DNA of 64,000 nucleotides, taken from assembly GCA_015178975.1 (NCBI GenBank), contig WHVD01000266.1:1-64000 (forward strand), given 5' to 3'. The first letter of the stretch is position 1; each line of letters opens with the position of its first letter. Below are positions 21,965 through 33,749 of the stretch, in pieces. The position numbers and the translations under genes are program-made. The notes below the pieces were generated by a model. The model had not been told where the DNA came from, did no database searches, and saw nothing but the letters and a program-made list of their open reading frames with translations. The stretch is from Hysterangium stoloniferum. Its lineage: Eukaryota; Basidiomycota; Agaricomycetes; Hysterangiales; Hysterangiaceae.

Positions 21965-22527
21965 TGTTAAGTGCCGTGTCGGGAACTTATTCCGGAACTA
22001 TCGGGAAGTCACCTGGAAGTCGGAAACTCGTGGATAGGGTCAGGATGTCGGCTTCAGCTTATGTGCTGCGCCTCTACGCAAACGCTCAATGTCCTTAATT
22101 TCGGAAGTGAACTAACGACGGAAGATATGGATATTCAGAGTTCCGAAGAGTTCCGAATATCGAGCCTACAGAAAGATGGGAGGAGGAATAAGAAACTAAG
22201 TCGATATCAGATCTGAAGTAAAGTACAAATTCGCGGAAACTAATATAAGTCTACTTGTTATTGTACTACAAACTGAGACCATAATAAGATGGAAACGGAA
22301 GTGTTCTTAAAACGGAAATACAATAAGACATATTAGGAAAACAATATTCCGAGACGGGAATACAACAACAAACGAGTGAATACTTGTCAACGGACAAATT
22401 ACCAAATGTGGAACAAACGAAGAATGCGGATGATACGGTAACTATGATGTTCCATAGTCGGATATCGGATATTGAAAGTGGGAGATCGGAAGTCGGATAT
22501 TGAAACATCCGGGAACGGGTCGTAACA
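21965..22527 (-). mobile_element. Solo LTR, family A, with 5-bp TSD
   Basis: 563 bp bounded by TGTTAAGTGCC and GTCGTAACA (TG...CA ends) and flanked by the direct repeat ACTAC (21960-21964 and 22528-22532). The related copy of this locus at about 45147 reads straight through GTACTACCCGAG with a single ACTAC, so it is the empty site. A second family member lies at 31977-32562. The strand is a guess from the shared CTTAACA end. Confidence 0.9.
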
Positions 22528-22552
22528 ACTACCCGAGATCATCTTATGCCAG

Positions 22553-23143
22553 AAAAAAAACAAAGTCGGAGGAGGAAGAGTCAGTTCCTTACCGCTACTG
22601 AAGCTGACTAAAACTATTTGCTTTCTATATTGTACTTCCATAGTCAATATATAGTCGTGTTGTACCTAAAAGGTCAATATTCTTCATATATAGAGAGGTC
22701 AGAACTTCCATGACTCTTCACAGTGGTGATCGGGGCCGGACCGTTCTTTTCCTACCAAGAAAATGTCCTATTAAAGGGAAAGAAACCTCTACATCTAGCT
22801 ACACACAATGACCATGGGCAAGGAACAAGCCAAGAGGCATCCATTCCATCCAGATGATTCTAGTCATCCAAAACAACACAAACACAGTCGTACTTCTGTT
22901 TTAATTGCTGGCACTGGCTCCTGGAACAGCAGGTTGGGACCCCAGGTTTAGGCCTCTTGATTATCGTAACTGTGATACAGACCGCTGGGTTGAGCGGAAC
23001 CATGAGCAATGATACAAGTTATTACCTTCTTCCTTTCTGAACAATTTCTCCTTTCTAAATTCTAAAACTGTCTCCATTTGTAACTGTTGGAACATGTAGT
23101 TCCCAACCCTGAGTACCCATATATATATATCCACAGTCCTTAT
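22553..23143. other. Non-coding segment absent from the duplicate copy
   Basis: About 590 bp between GATCATCTT and CTTTTGTTCTGTC, which are adjacent in the minus-strand copy at about 45130-45145. It contains two TATATA runs and no ORF of note. Either deleted from copy B or inserted in copy A; a few T residues at the join are compatible with a microhomology deletion. Confidence 0.5.
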
Positions 23144-23279
23144 TCATCCCTTTTGTTCTGTCTATGCTGAAAGAGTGTGGCCAACAGAGGTGCAGCAAAA
23201 TTGACCGCCAAGGCAAATGTTCAATGATTATGAGGTGATTTTTTCCCATTGGATAAGTATGATAAGTATTGAGTAGCAC

Positions 23280-23671
23280 ATTGTGCCATTCTATCACGGC
23301 ATTAAGTGAGTTTGCAATTTTCCCCTATGTGAGTGTCACAACCCAGGTTAAATTTACTATGGGTCTCATGGATTTTGAGAAAGATTCCATGGGCCTGTTT
23401 TTCCTATTGCAAAACCAGCCCTCTTCTTCTTTGAGACCAGCCATTGAATGAGGACATTGTTGACACAAGGGTATATGCACTGGACATTTTAGCCTTACTA
23501 AGCTACTCTACGCTATAGGACTCACAAGTGTCATCACCTTAAAGATTATTACGGAATGGCCAAAATTCCAACAGAAATTGGACAACAAATTACTTGGAAT
23601 GTTTTTCAGTAATCTCACTCTTTTACATGAATTGTATTAATTAAATATCCCAAAATTCATTCCACATCTGT
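23280..23671 (+). repeat. Dispersed repeat R1, copy 2
   Basis: Part of the inverted duplication, but also related to the extra copy at 18060-18500. It stops at CACATCTGTTAC where the LINE fragment begins. The minus-strand copy continues past this point into ATTGTGGCTATGG, so the LINE junction interrupts the repeat. Confidence 0.7.
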
Positions 23672-24355
23672 TACCTCATCAACCAGATTAAGGCTCGCAT
23701 TCGAGCCATTTCGTCAGATCCAACCCAGTTGGTCATATTTACAGATGGGTTGAGAAAGCGATCCGAGGGCCACAAACGGACGGGATGTGGTTACTCGGCA
23801 GTACACCTTGGCATGGAGGTTGCCTCAGGTCAGTGGGGCTTGGCCGCAGAGCCAGTGTCTTCGATGCTGAGACGCTTGCTCTTGCGGGTGCTGCTGCCCG
23901 TCTCACCAGCATCCTTGACCACCTCCCTACTGTTACGCACATCTCATTTATGGTTGACAATCAGGCTGCTATATCATCAATATCTGACATGTCCCCATAT
24001 CCAGCCCAGCTCTGCTCAGCGCTTTTTCGCAAGCATGTCAATTCGCTGCTGTCCTCCCGCCGTTGCACCACCGTTGAAGTCTCCTGGGTCCCAGGACATA
24101 TGGGCATACAGGGAAATGAACGTGCTGACGCACTAGCCAAACGGGCCACAACAGCCCAATCAGTACTGCACTCTACCATGACCTGGGCCCCCAGACTGCT
24201 TCCCTCCCACCAAAATCCCTCATACCCATGTAGCTCACTCGGCACTTCGTAATTCCGTAGCATAGTTTAGTGGGGACACCATGCCCCTGGCCGGCCGCAG
24301 TTAGTCCTTGTTACTTGAAGTGGGATACAAATATATCAAAAAAAAAAAAAAAAAA
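23672..24355 (+). mobile_element. 5'-truncated LINE with RNase H domain and poly(A) tail
   Basis: The translation shows a ribonuclease H domain: IFTDG (first Asp), DAETLAL (Glu), FMVDNQAA (Asp), then EVSWVPGHMGIQGNERADALAK (His/Asp end). This is the arrangement of the C-terminal RNase H of fungal I/Tad1-like non-LTR retrotransposons. A one-base frameshift near 23838 separates the first motif from the others. A stop at 24250 is followed by about 85 bp of 3' UTR and an 18-A tail (24338-24355). No reverse transcriptase is present, so the insertion is 5'-truncated, as usual for target-primed insertion. No clear TSD was found. Confidence 0.85.
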
Positions 24356-24497
24356 GGAAGGGCCACGTGATTCATTCTATGTTGGGCCAATCGCGTAAGG
24401 AGACATGTTTCGATGTGCATGGAATTTTGATGAACTGGTTTTGCGCGCTTATTCGAGTATATATATTGACCGACATTGTTGTCTAGCTCAAGTTAAA

Positions 24498-27400
24498 ATG
24501 TCTAAGGAGTTTGCAAAAGACCCTAGCTCCGCTGAATCACAAATACCGTCTGTCTCAGGTATTAAATCAGCATTTACACCAAATGAGGCATCCAGTGCCG
24601 ATAATAGCTTAGAAAGCGAGGACGATAACCCCTATGGCAAACATATTCAATGGGATTCAACCAGTGCCGATAATAGCTTAAAGAGCGAGGACGATAACCC
24701 CTATGGCAGGCATGTTCAATGGGATTCAACCATATGGTCATTATATCTGAAGGAAACGGAAAAAGAAGACAAAGATCTTGCCGACTCATTGCAAGTCCGT
24801 GTCGATGACCTTCTCATATTTGTACATTCAATATGTTTTCCTTTATGGATGTTTAATTAATTCACACCTTTTCAGGCGGGTTTGTTTGCAGGGATTCTGA
24901 CCGCATTCCTGATCGAAAGTAGGAAGGATTTGCAGGTAGATCCTCTTCAGGAAATCCTTCAGGCGCTTCAAAAACCCCTCGCTGTAACTACCTCTGCGCC
25001 TTTTCAAGTCTCTACATCATCCCTTGTTGTCAACTGTTTGTGGTTCACTAGTCTCGGTCTGACTCTCTTCAGTGCGCTTTGTGCTGTACTTGCAAGAGAA
25101 TGGCTGGCGGGGTATATTCATAGAAACGGCGGAAGTTCCTCAAGTGATGCCTGCGAACGTCTCCTTCGTTTGAAAAGAGCATACCAATGGCGCCTCGTGT
25201 CAGTTGTTAGTGGAATCCCGCTTTTGATTCAACTAGCTCTCTTCCTTTTCTCTGCAGGTCTTGTCTTATTCGTCTGGAATAACAGCATAGCTTTGGGCAT
25301 TATTATGCTTTTTTTGACCATATTCGGATTCATGTTATATATACTCGGCACAGTTTTACCATTGTTTTCCTCCGCTTGCCCCTTTCGGACAACGATGTCA
25401 CGGTTTTTGCCCGTCATCCGTGCTGGCGCAAAGTATGAGACGTCGATATCAGACTACTCTGGGTCTTTGTCACCGACAAGGTCGTATATATCCAGAATTT
25501 CTGATTGGCTAGAAAGCCTTTCTCGGTTCTTGGTCGAAACGCATCGTAAGCCTCAACGGGTCAAACTTGAAGCTGATGTCCTGGCATGGGTGATTGCAAA
25601 ATCCACATCGGAGGAGGCAGTTAACGAGGCACTTAGGGCAGTAGCAGGTGCCAAACAATCTGAACAGTTGCGGATTGCCTTGTGCAAACCCGCTGTCACG
25701 GAGAAATTATGCAACATTTTGGAGAACTGCTTTCACCTCACTGCGGGCGTCATCACTGTACGTGATGCAGAGCTTGCGGAAGTGTCTCTCCTTGCAATGT
25801 CACGAGTCCTATCGCCGCCAACAGACAAACCCTTGGACAAAGTGTACCTTACCCCATTCGAAAAACTCCTACATATCGGGAAGCCATTACATCGGCCGGA
25901 CAATTTAGATCCTTGCGTGAAGACGTTGGGGTGGGCGGTTCATATTGGTATTTGGGTAAACATGGATGATGATAACTTAGAGGAGCCGACAGACCTGGAC
26001 ATTAAAACGGTAACTACTATGGGTGCAACACCATACGAGCGAAGGACATTGATGACGGCGGCTATTGATGGAGCATTGTCAGAGCAGAAGGGCTTAAGTA
26101 CGACCTGCAAAAGGTTAATATTGGCATATTGGAATCTTAGTAGGGACTTTTTCCGTGGCTCCGGCAAAGAAACTGATTGATGCGCAGCGGATTGCCGGAG
26201 AATTGTCAAAGAAAATGGTTTACTAACAGGTCAGCTGTGCGTTTACTATGAGTCAAAATGCACATACCTAATAGATTAGCACAACAGGAGAAGAGCAGGA
26301 GTGGATAAAGAAAGCGATTCAAAAAGCAGATAATCCTGAAGAACGATTACTATTGGAATGTGGTAAGAAAATACCAAGTAGAAAAGGGGTGCGATATAAT
26401 ATGCACCGGTGTTAAGCTAGATTCCCAACTGGCATGGTTGGTGCCATTCCCGACATTGTTGCACTGTTGAAGGATTCGGACGAGGTGGTTCGATCAAGTG
26501 GAGTATCGGCCCTGGCAAAGGTTTCAGAACAAGGTGCAGTTTGTGATAAGGCGATGGGAATCCAGCTCACATGTGATAATAGCTGACTTTCGAGCAGCCG
26601 TTGCGCCTGCCATTCCCGACATTATTGCACTCTTGAAGGACTCTGACGGTTCCGTTAGATCAGCCACAGTCTCGGCCCTGGCGAAGTTTTCCAAGCATGG
26701 TGCGGTGTGTGATAATGGAGTGGGAATCCAGGTGACATTTGACCACAGCCGAATGTCGAGCCACCCTTGCGGATGCCATTCCTGACATTGTTGCACTGTT
26801 GAGGGACCCTGAGGAGTTAGTTCGATCAAGCACAGTATCGGCCCTGGGGAAGGTTTCAGAGCAAGGTGGGGTATGATAATATGACGGGTATACAGCTGAC
26901 ATTTGACGACAGCGGATCTTCGAGGCGCGATAGCGGGTGTCATTCCCAAGATTGTGGCAATGATGGAGGACTCTGAGGAATTCGTTAGATCAATCGGAGT
27001 ATCGGCCCTGCAGGAGTTCGCAGAGAAAGGTGCGGTGTGTGATAATGTGATGGTAATTTAACTAACATTTGACCACAGCCGAATTTACAGGCGCGATTGC
27101 GAGTCTCATTCCGGACATCGTTGCACTGTTGAATGACTCTGACGTTGGATCAGCGGCAGTATTCGCCTTAGCGAGGTTTTCACAGCAAGGTGCGGTGCGT
27201 GAACAAGGGATAGGAATCAAGCTAACATTTGACGACAGCTGAATTTCGAGTCACCATGGCGGGTGTCATTCCCGACATTGTTGCACTGTTCAAAGACTCT
27301 GAGAGTTTTGTTCGACAAAATACAGTATTGGCCTTGGCGGCGCTTTCTGAGCACGGTGCGGTGTGTGATATGAAACGGAAATCGAGTTAAAGTTTGACCA

Positions 27401-30400
27401 CAGCCCAATTTTGTGCCGCCATTGCGCCTGCCATTCCCGATATGGTTGTATTGTTACAGGATTCGGACAAGGTCATTAGATCAAGCACAGTAGTGGCCCT
27501 GGGGGCGTTTTCAAGGCAAGGTGCGGTTTTGATACTGGGGTGCGGATCCAGCTGACATTTGACCTCAGCCGAATTTCGAGCCGCCATTACGTCCACCATG
27601 CCCAAAATTATCGCACTGTTGAACGATTCTGATAATCTCGTTCGATCGGACACAGTAGTGGCTCTAGGGATGGTTTCAGAAAGCGGTGCGGCGTGTGAGA
27701 ATGGGATGGGAATCCCGCTAATATTTGACAACAGCCGAATTTCGAGCGGCCATTGCGGCTGTCATCCCAGACCTTCTTCCACTGTTGAAGGATTCTGGCG
27801 ATTCCGTTCGATACAGCACACTATCGACCATGGAGATGTTTTCAGACCAAGGTCGGTGTGATAATAGGAAGGGTATCAAGCTGACGTTTGACCACAGCCG
27901 AATTTCGAACTGCCATTGCACCTGCCATTCCCGACATTGTTGCACTGTTGAAGGACTCTAAGTATTCCATTCGATCCCGAGCAGCATCGGTGCTGGCGAA
28001 GTTTTCAGTGCGAGGTGATCCAATAAATCTTTTTGAAGGAATTGTCTCAAGTCTCCATAGAGGAGTTTCTCCCTCTCGTCAGGGTTGACATACGTGCCAT
28101 TGTAGGTTTCTCTGACAAAACGCGACCAACGCTGCGTGAGTCACCTTCTGCATATCCCCTCATTTTCTTCATCTCATTCTGATCCATATCATGGTAATCT
28201 AGCAAATACGCCTAGTGTACAAGACTTCTCCGGATTGCCAACGTGTCGTCTGTCGTCAACTGTGGATCTCTTCCATAGGACTGATAGTATTTCGCGTCAT
28301 GAAGATATCAAGATCATTCAATGCCTAATAATGATATGTACGTGAAGCGAGGCCATATATTGTTCATTCACTAATTTCATTACTACTTTACAGCGCGGAA
28401 TTTTGACCTTCCCTTATCCAGACTCGACCTCAGAGTGCAAAAAGGAAAGGGCGCCCTGTTAGATGCGGTCACTGCTCTACATATGTTTGGTCCGTACACA
28501 AATTCCTCGTATACTGCTGTAATTCATGGACTTAGACGCGTTTTGGCCCGCCATTACCCGTGCCATTCCCAACATTGTTGGACTGTTGAAGGACTATAAT
28601 TTTACCGTTCGACAAAAGACCCTGATCGCACTGGCAGAGGTTTCAAAGCAAGGTGCGGTATATGATAATGGGATGGAAATCCAGCTGACATTTGACAAAA
28701 GCCGAATTTCGAGCGGCCATTGCGACTGCCATTCCCGATCTTCTTTCCTTGTTAAAGGACTCCAACAATTACGTTCGATCAGGCACAGTGCGGGCCCTGG
28801 GGAAGTTTTCAGAGCAAGGTGCGGTGTGCAATAATGGGGTGGGAATCCAGTTCACATTTGATTACAGCCGACTTTCGAACCGCCATCGGGGATGTCATTG
28901 ATGAGATTGTTCCACTGTTGAAGGACTCCAACAATTACGTCCGATCAGGCACAGTGTGGGCCCTGGGGAAGTTTTCAGAGCAAGGTGCGGTGTGCGATAA
29001 TGGGGTGGGAATCCAGTTCACATTTGATTACAGCCGACTTTCGAACCGCCATTGGGGATGTCATTGCTGAGATTGTTCCACTGTTGAAGGACTCCGACCT
29101 TTCCGTTCGATCTACGACAGTATCGGCCCTGAAGACGTTTTCAATGCAAGGTGCGGTGTGACCATAGGATGGGTATCCGGCTCACATTCGACCACAGCTG
29201 AATTTCGAGTCGTCATTGCGGGTGTCATTCCGGACATTGTTGAAATTTTGAAGGGCCCTGACTATTCCGTTCGATCAAGTGTAGTATCGGCGCTAGCGGA
29301 GTTTTCAGAACAAGGTGCGATGGGTGAGAATGGGGTGAGAATCCAGCTCACACTTGACCACAGCTGAATTTCGAGCCGCCATTGCGGATGTCATTTCCGA
29401 GATTGTTCCACTGTTGAAGGACTCCGACATTTCCCTTCGATCAGGGACAGTATTAGCCCTGCAGAAGTTTTCAGAGCATGGTGCGGTATGTGATGTGGGA
29501 TGGAAATCCAGCTGACATTTGACCATAGCCGAATTTCGAACCGCCATTGCGACTGCCATTCCCGATCTTCTTTCCTTGTTGAAGGACTCCGACAGTTACG
29601 TTCGATCATGCACAGTGTGGGCCCTAGCGAAGTTGTCAAAGCAAGGTGCGGTGTGCGATAATGTAGTGGGAATCCAGTTCACATTTGATTACAGCCGACT
29701 TTCGAGCCGCCATTGGGGATGTCATTCCTGAGATTGTTCCACTGTTGAAGGACTCCGACCTTCCCGTTCGATCAACGACAGTATCGGCTCTGGAGACATT
29801 TTCAATGCAAGGTGAGGTGTGTGATGTGGGATGGAAATCCAGCTGACATTTAACCATAGCCGAATTTCGAACCGCCATTACGACTGCCATTCCCGACCTT
29901 CTTTCCTTGTTGAAGGACTCCGACAATTACGTTCGATCATGCACAGTATGGGCCCTGGCGAAGTTTTCAAAGCACGGTGCGGTGTGCGATAATGTGGTGG
30001 GAATCCAGTTCACATTTGATTACAGCCGACTTTCGAGCCGCCATTGGGGATGTCATTCCTGAGATTGTTCCACTGTTGAAGGACTCCGATCATTCCGTTC
30101 GATCTACGACAGTATCGGCCCTGGAGACGTTTTCAATGCAAGGTGCAGTGTGACCATAGGATGGGTATCCAGCTCATATTTAACCACAGCTCAATTCCGA
30201 GCCGCCATTGCGGATCTCATCCCTATCATTGTTGCACTGTTGGAAGACGCATATGTGCCAACTCAAACAAAAGTTGTTGACCTTCTCGTTAAGCTAGCAG
30301 CCCATGGTGTGTCCCTTGACTCCCAAGTCAACACCATCCCCTCATCAATGGTTTCAAAGATCGCTTTCGTGAAGCCCTTATTAAGTGTAATTTAGAACAT

Positions 30401-30559
30401 CACTGTGTATCCCTTGTTGAAACCGACAATGAAGATGTCGTTTCAAATGGTGGAAAACTGTTTATATGTTTTGCTCAATATGGTAAGCTATAATTCTTTG
30501 CAGCATGGACTCTTTTTACCACCTTGCAGGTCACTTTAACAACATTAAGCTGCCGATAG
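24498..30559 (+). CDS. DUF6535 membrane protein fused to 21 HEAT-like repeats, one in-frame TGA
   Basis: Exon 1 (24498-24821) splices in phase 0 to exon 2 (24876-26229). Together they give a DUF6535-type N-terminus: a WSLYLKE start, LLIFAGLFAGILTAFLIES, and about four TM helices (around 25040, 25200, 25290 and 25340). Exon 3 is 26288-26362. Then come ten HEAT-like exons (26417-28014), three other exons (28061-28135, 28203-28337, 28394-28489), eleven more HEAT-like exons (28536-30306), and a tail (30360-30482, 30504-30559). All introns after exon 2 are phase 1, so nearly every downstream exon can be lost or copied in frame. The predicted length is about 1,562 codons. TGA at 26178-26180 (after GKETD) is the only break; the frame continues smoothly (DCRRIVKENGLLTG) into exon 3. 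Either this is a decayed Arg/Trp codon, or DUF6535 and HEAT parts are separate genes. HEAT arrays usually form protein-binding solenoids; the ligand is unknown. Exon 1 has a 69-bp tandem duplication (SADNSL.SEDDNPYG twice). Confidence 0.75.
26417..30306 (+). repeat. Tandem exon-intron array encoding 21 HEAT-like units
   Basis: Exon starts are 26417, 26583, 26749, 26913, 27079, 27239, 27404, 27569, 27735, 27898, then 28536, 28702, 28868, 29034, 29198, 29364, 29529, 29695, 29860, 30026 and 30190. Each exon is 117 bp except the fifth (111 bp). Each encodes a 39-residue helix-turn-helix unit of the type AEFRAAI..AIPDIVALLKD then SD.SVRS.TVSALAKFSEQ. Introns are 46-51 bp, start GTGCGGTGTGTGATAATG and end TTTGACCACAG or a close variant. 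All 21 exons are open. In the second block the types alternate (29529/29695 and 29860/30026 are a duplicated pair, introns included). Confidence 0.9.
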
Positions 30560-31971
30560 TCCTGTCTGCATTGTGCCACCTATATTTACCTGAACCACCT
30601 CTGCAACATCGTAGCAAGCTGATTGAAATCCTCTTGAAATCTGGTAAGTGTTTGCATCCTCGGGTTGTCGTGAATGCTGATCTTGGTAGCTTGTGTAAGC
30701 CCTACCCTTCTTGAAGTTGCTCATATTGTTTCCTTCATAACACATTTCATGGAGGATATTCCTTCTGACCGTATTCGGGCTTTGATCCTGGAAATGGATA
30801 AACACGGACTATTAACAACATTGTAGTCTCTCACAATATAGTGTATGAGGGGTTTAATGGTGAAATCCCACCCCACTGCTACGTATGACAGATTTATAAT
30901 GGTTATTATGATGAAAGGAATTAATGGCTGTAAGACATAAGTCAAGTGTGACTTGGCGTTCTGCGGAGTAGAGGGCTGAGACAGAGGATACATTGATTTG
31001 TGTGATGTGGTGAGTAGCCACACCTATACACCCACACACGCATGCACATGCAATGCATATTTGTGGTCTGGGAATATAATAATGAACATCTTAAAAATAC
31101 AGTGCCACTATATAACATGCCAGATTCAGTGAAGGATGGATAAGATATTATTGTCTAACCTGCAATAGTGCGAGACCCACAGAGGTAGTAGTAAAAAAAC
31201 TCAAGATTGTCCATGAATATCTAGAATGATACGGTGGTAAGACGCTCCTTCAAGTAGCAGTGGCGCGAACTTGATATATGCTACCCCTTAGACTGTTGGC
31301 AGTGGTGATGAAACACACACCTTTTTTGGGGGGAGTTCACTCTTTCCTCCCACCAAATACTTGAATATGCCTATTGTGGACCATGATCTGTGAGGCTAAC
31401 ACATGATGGGACTAGTGTACACCTAAAATATCACCAAAGTTGCCATGTCAAAAGGTGACTCACTAACTGACATTTTGATTGACACACAAGTACTCAAGTG
31501 TATTAAACCTTTGTAGTTTGTGCATTTACAATATCCTAACTTGCACTATTTTTAATATAGACTGTATTATTGAATTTTATGTGGGATTACATATGAAGAA
31601 GGTGGATACAGCAGTGTTGCTAACTGAAGAAATGATGATCAATGACTAATCCTCCTCATGGATTTTACATACACTTGGTGCTGGTGGAGTTCTTTTATCA
31701 TCTTTTGCATAAAGTAGTTAATTATTCATAAAATTTGTATAGCCAGAGATTTAGATGCCAAATTTTATATATAAAATTTGCCATATACTGGTTTAGTTTG
31801 TCTTGGACACATGGGAACCCAATGTGGGATTACCACATCACACCATTGTAAATGTGCCTTGGTATTGGTATTAGGATTCCCATTGTTTTGGATCCCTAAC
31901 CCCCACCATCCTACTATCAGTACCCTGCTCACAGTAGCATTGCTTGTGGTGTCCTAACACTTGTTTTTATT
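30560..31971. other. Intergenic; possible 3' remnant of the HEAT gene
   Basis: A second frame just after the called stop (30505-30714) reads PIVLSALCHLYLPEP and KLIEILLKSG before GTAAGTG. It looks like further helical repeat sequence, reachable only by a one-base frame change near 30505. Beyond 30800 nothing coding is seen; the sequence is AT-rich. Confidence 0.4.
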
Positions 31972-31976
31972 GTATC

Positions 31977-32562
31977 TGTTACGACCCGTTCCCGGATGTT
32001 TCAATATCCGACTTCCGGTCTCCCACTCCCGACTTCCGATCCCCGACTCCCGACTTTCGACCTCCGACTACGGAACATCATAGTTACCGTATCATCCGCA
32101 TTCTTCCCTTGTTCTGCATTTGGTAATTTGTCCGTGGACAAGTATTCACTCGTTTGTTTGTTATATTCCCGTTACGGAATATTGTCTTCCTAATATGTCT
32201 TATTGTATTTCCGTTTTAAGAACACTTCCGTTTCCGTCTTATTATGGTCTTAGTTTGTAGTACAATAACGAGCAGACTTATATTAGTTTCGGCGAATTTG
32301 TACTTTACCTTAGATCTGATATCGACTTAGTTTCTTATTCCTTCTCCCGTCTTTCTGTATGCTCGATATTCGGAACTCTTTGGAACTCTGAATATCCATA
32401 ACTCCCATCATAAGTCTCACCTCCGAAATTAAGGACATTGAGCCTTTGGGTAGAGGTGCAGCACATAAGCTGAAGCCGATGTCCTGACCCTATCTAGTAG
32501 TTCCCGACTTCCTGGTGACTTCCTGATAGTTCCGGAATAAGTTCCCGACATGGCACTTAACA
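31977..32562 (+). mobile_element. Solo LTR, family A, second copy with 5-bp TSD
   Basis: 586 bp from TGTTACGACCCG to GCACTTAACA, flanked by GTATC (31972-31976 and 32563-32567). It is similar to the inverse of 21965-22527 throughout, with several indels in a run of CCCGACTTCCGA-like short repeats near the left end. No internal element sequence adjoins it. Confidence 0.9.
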
Positions 32563-32567
32563 GTATC

Positions 32568-33453
32568 CCAGCACTTTAGCCTTCTATTCCATCTCTGTTC
32601 CACTCACTTCCCCATCACCACTCCACATATATATCTTATTTGCTACCTCATGCCTTCTAGTCTACTTGCTATATTGTATTTAGTCTCATTTACATCTCCA
32701 TTTCCTTCCCCCACTTCTTTCTGATCCATCATCACTCTCACTTCTCTGATTGGCTCTCTGATCATCTATCTCTCTGTAGTATAAATTTCTCTGATATATG
32801 CTTTTTCTCAGTTCAAAAATTGACTTAGATTACCCCCTTCTAGTCCTCAGTCCTATTACACCCATTCTAATACTCTCAAAAGTGTCTTTGGCAACCTGCA
32901 ACACTTTACCTCATGACTCTTAGTAATTTGGCCTCCCCGTCAACTTAGCTAAGTACTGTTCTCTTCTTCTATTGTACTATCTGCTCTGCTTGAAATACTG
33001 GAGCACCCTAACAGTTTGAATAAGGGTCCAACACATAAGTTTAAGCCAAGCTCCACTACATTTTATAGAGTTGGACCTTCTGACTAGTATGATCTCTATT
33101 GTTAGCCCTCCGATTAGCTCATTTCTTATCATCAGCTCTTCCAATTAGAGCCCCCCCCCTCCTTTCAGCTTAGATCTTGACAATTTGTGAGCCTAATGTA
33201 CTTCTATGACACTCTGTGGTAATATTCCAGTATTGGGAAATTTAACAGAGATACTTAAGTTGAAGTCATATCCATTATTGAAAGGATTAAGAAAATATCG
33301 CAGTTCCATCATTAGTAAGTGTGAAACATTAATACATGGTACCAGGTCCAATAGTAAAGGACCAGGCAAGATAATTAGTCATTGAAATAGCCAAGGCACA
33401 ATTTATCTACAACATTATATGTCAGTGACCATATCTTGGTACTTGGCATTCAA
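32568..33453. other. Intergenic, no gene seen
   Basis: C/T- and A/T-rich sequence without recognisable coding potential. One phrase near 33010-33055 (CACATAAGTTTAAGCC) resembles the CATAAGCTGAAGCC phrase in the LTRs. Confidence 0.4.
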
Positions 33454-33710
33454 CTTAGGGTTATATAGGTCTGGTAGGGTTCATCTAGGGACCAGATCCA
33501 TTTTACATAGGGTAGGGCATCTAGGGACCAGGATGAACAGCTGTGTGCATGCAACTTTTACTCTAGCACTGAAGCTGCGTGTATGCAGCTGTTCATCCAG
33601 GATGAACAACTGTGTGCATGCAACTTTTACTTTAGTGCCGAAGTTGCATGTGCACAGCTGTTCATCCAGGATGAACAACTATGTGCATGCAACTTAGGGA
33701 ACAACTATGG
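33454..33710. repeat. Palindromic repeat cluster P, copy 1
   Basis: A ~85-bp leader (CTTAGGGTTATATAGGTCTG, then two AGGGACCAG strings) precedes two and a half units of about 68 bp. Each unit starts GGATGAACARCTGTGTGCATG and ends with its near reverse complement CAGCTGTTCATCC, giving hairpin arms of about 25 bp around a ~18-nt loop (TTTTACTCTAGCACTGA-like). Adjacent units abut as TTCATCCAGGATGAA. Confidence 0.85.
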
Positions 33711-33749
33711 GTATTCCCCCCGCGAACGAGACCTCGTTCGCGCTCAGCA

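Larger units (their letters stand above)
20309..23671 (+). repeat. Inverted segmental duplication, copy A (RecQ 3' end plus flank)
   Basis: Collinear with the reverse strand of about 46650-44600. It covers the Cys/His-rich helicase C-terminus (20296-20844), about 1.1 kb of non-coding flank, and the dispersed repeat R1. Copy A differs by a solo LTR (21965-22527) and by about 590 bp at 22553-23143 missing from the other copy. A left junction at about 20308 (CTTCAAGTAGTGCTGGACC) is shared by both copies. Confidence 0.8.
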
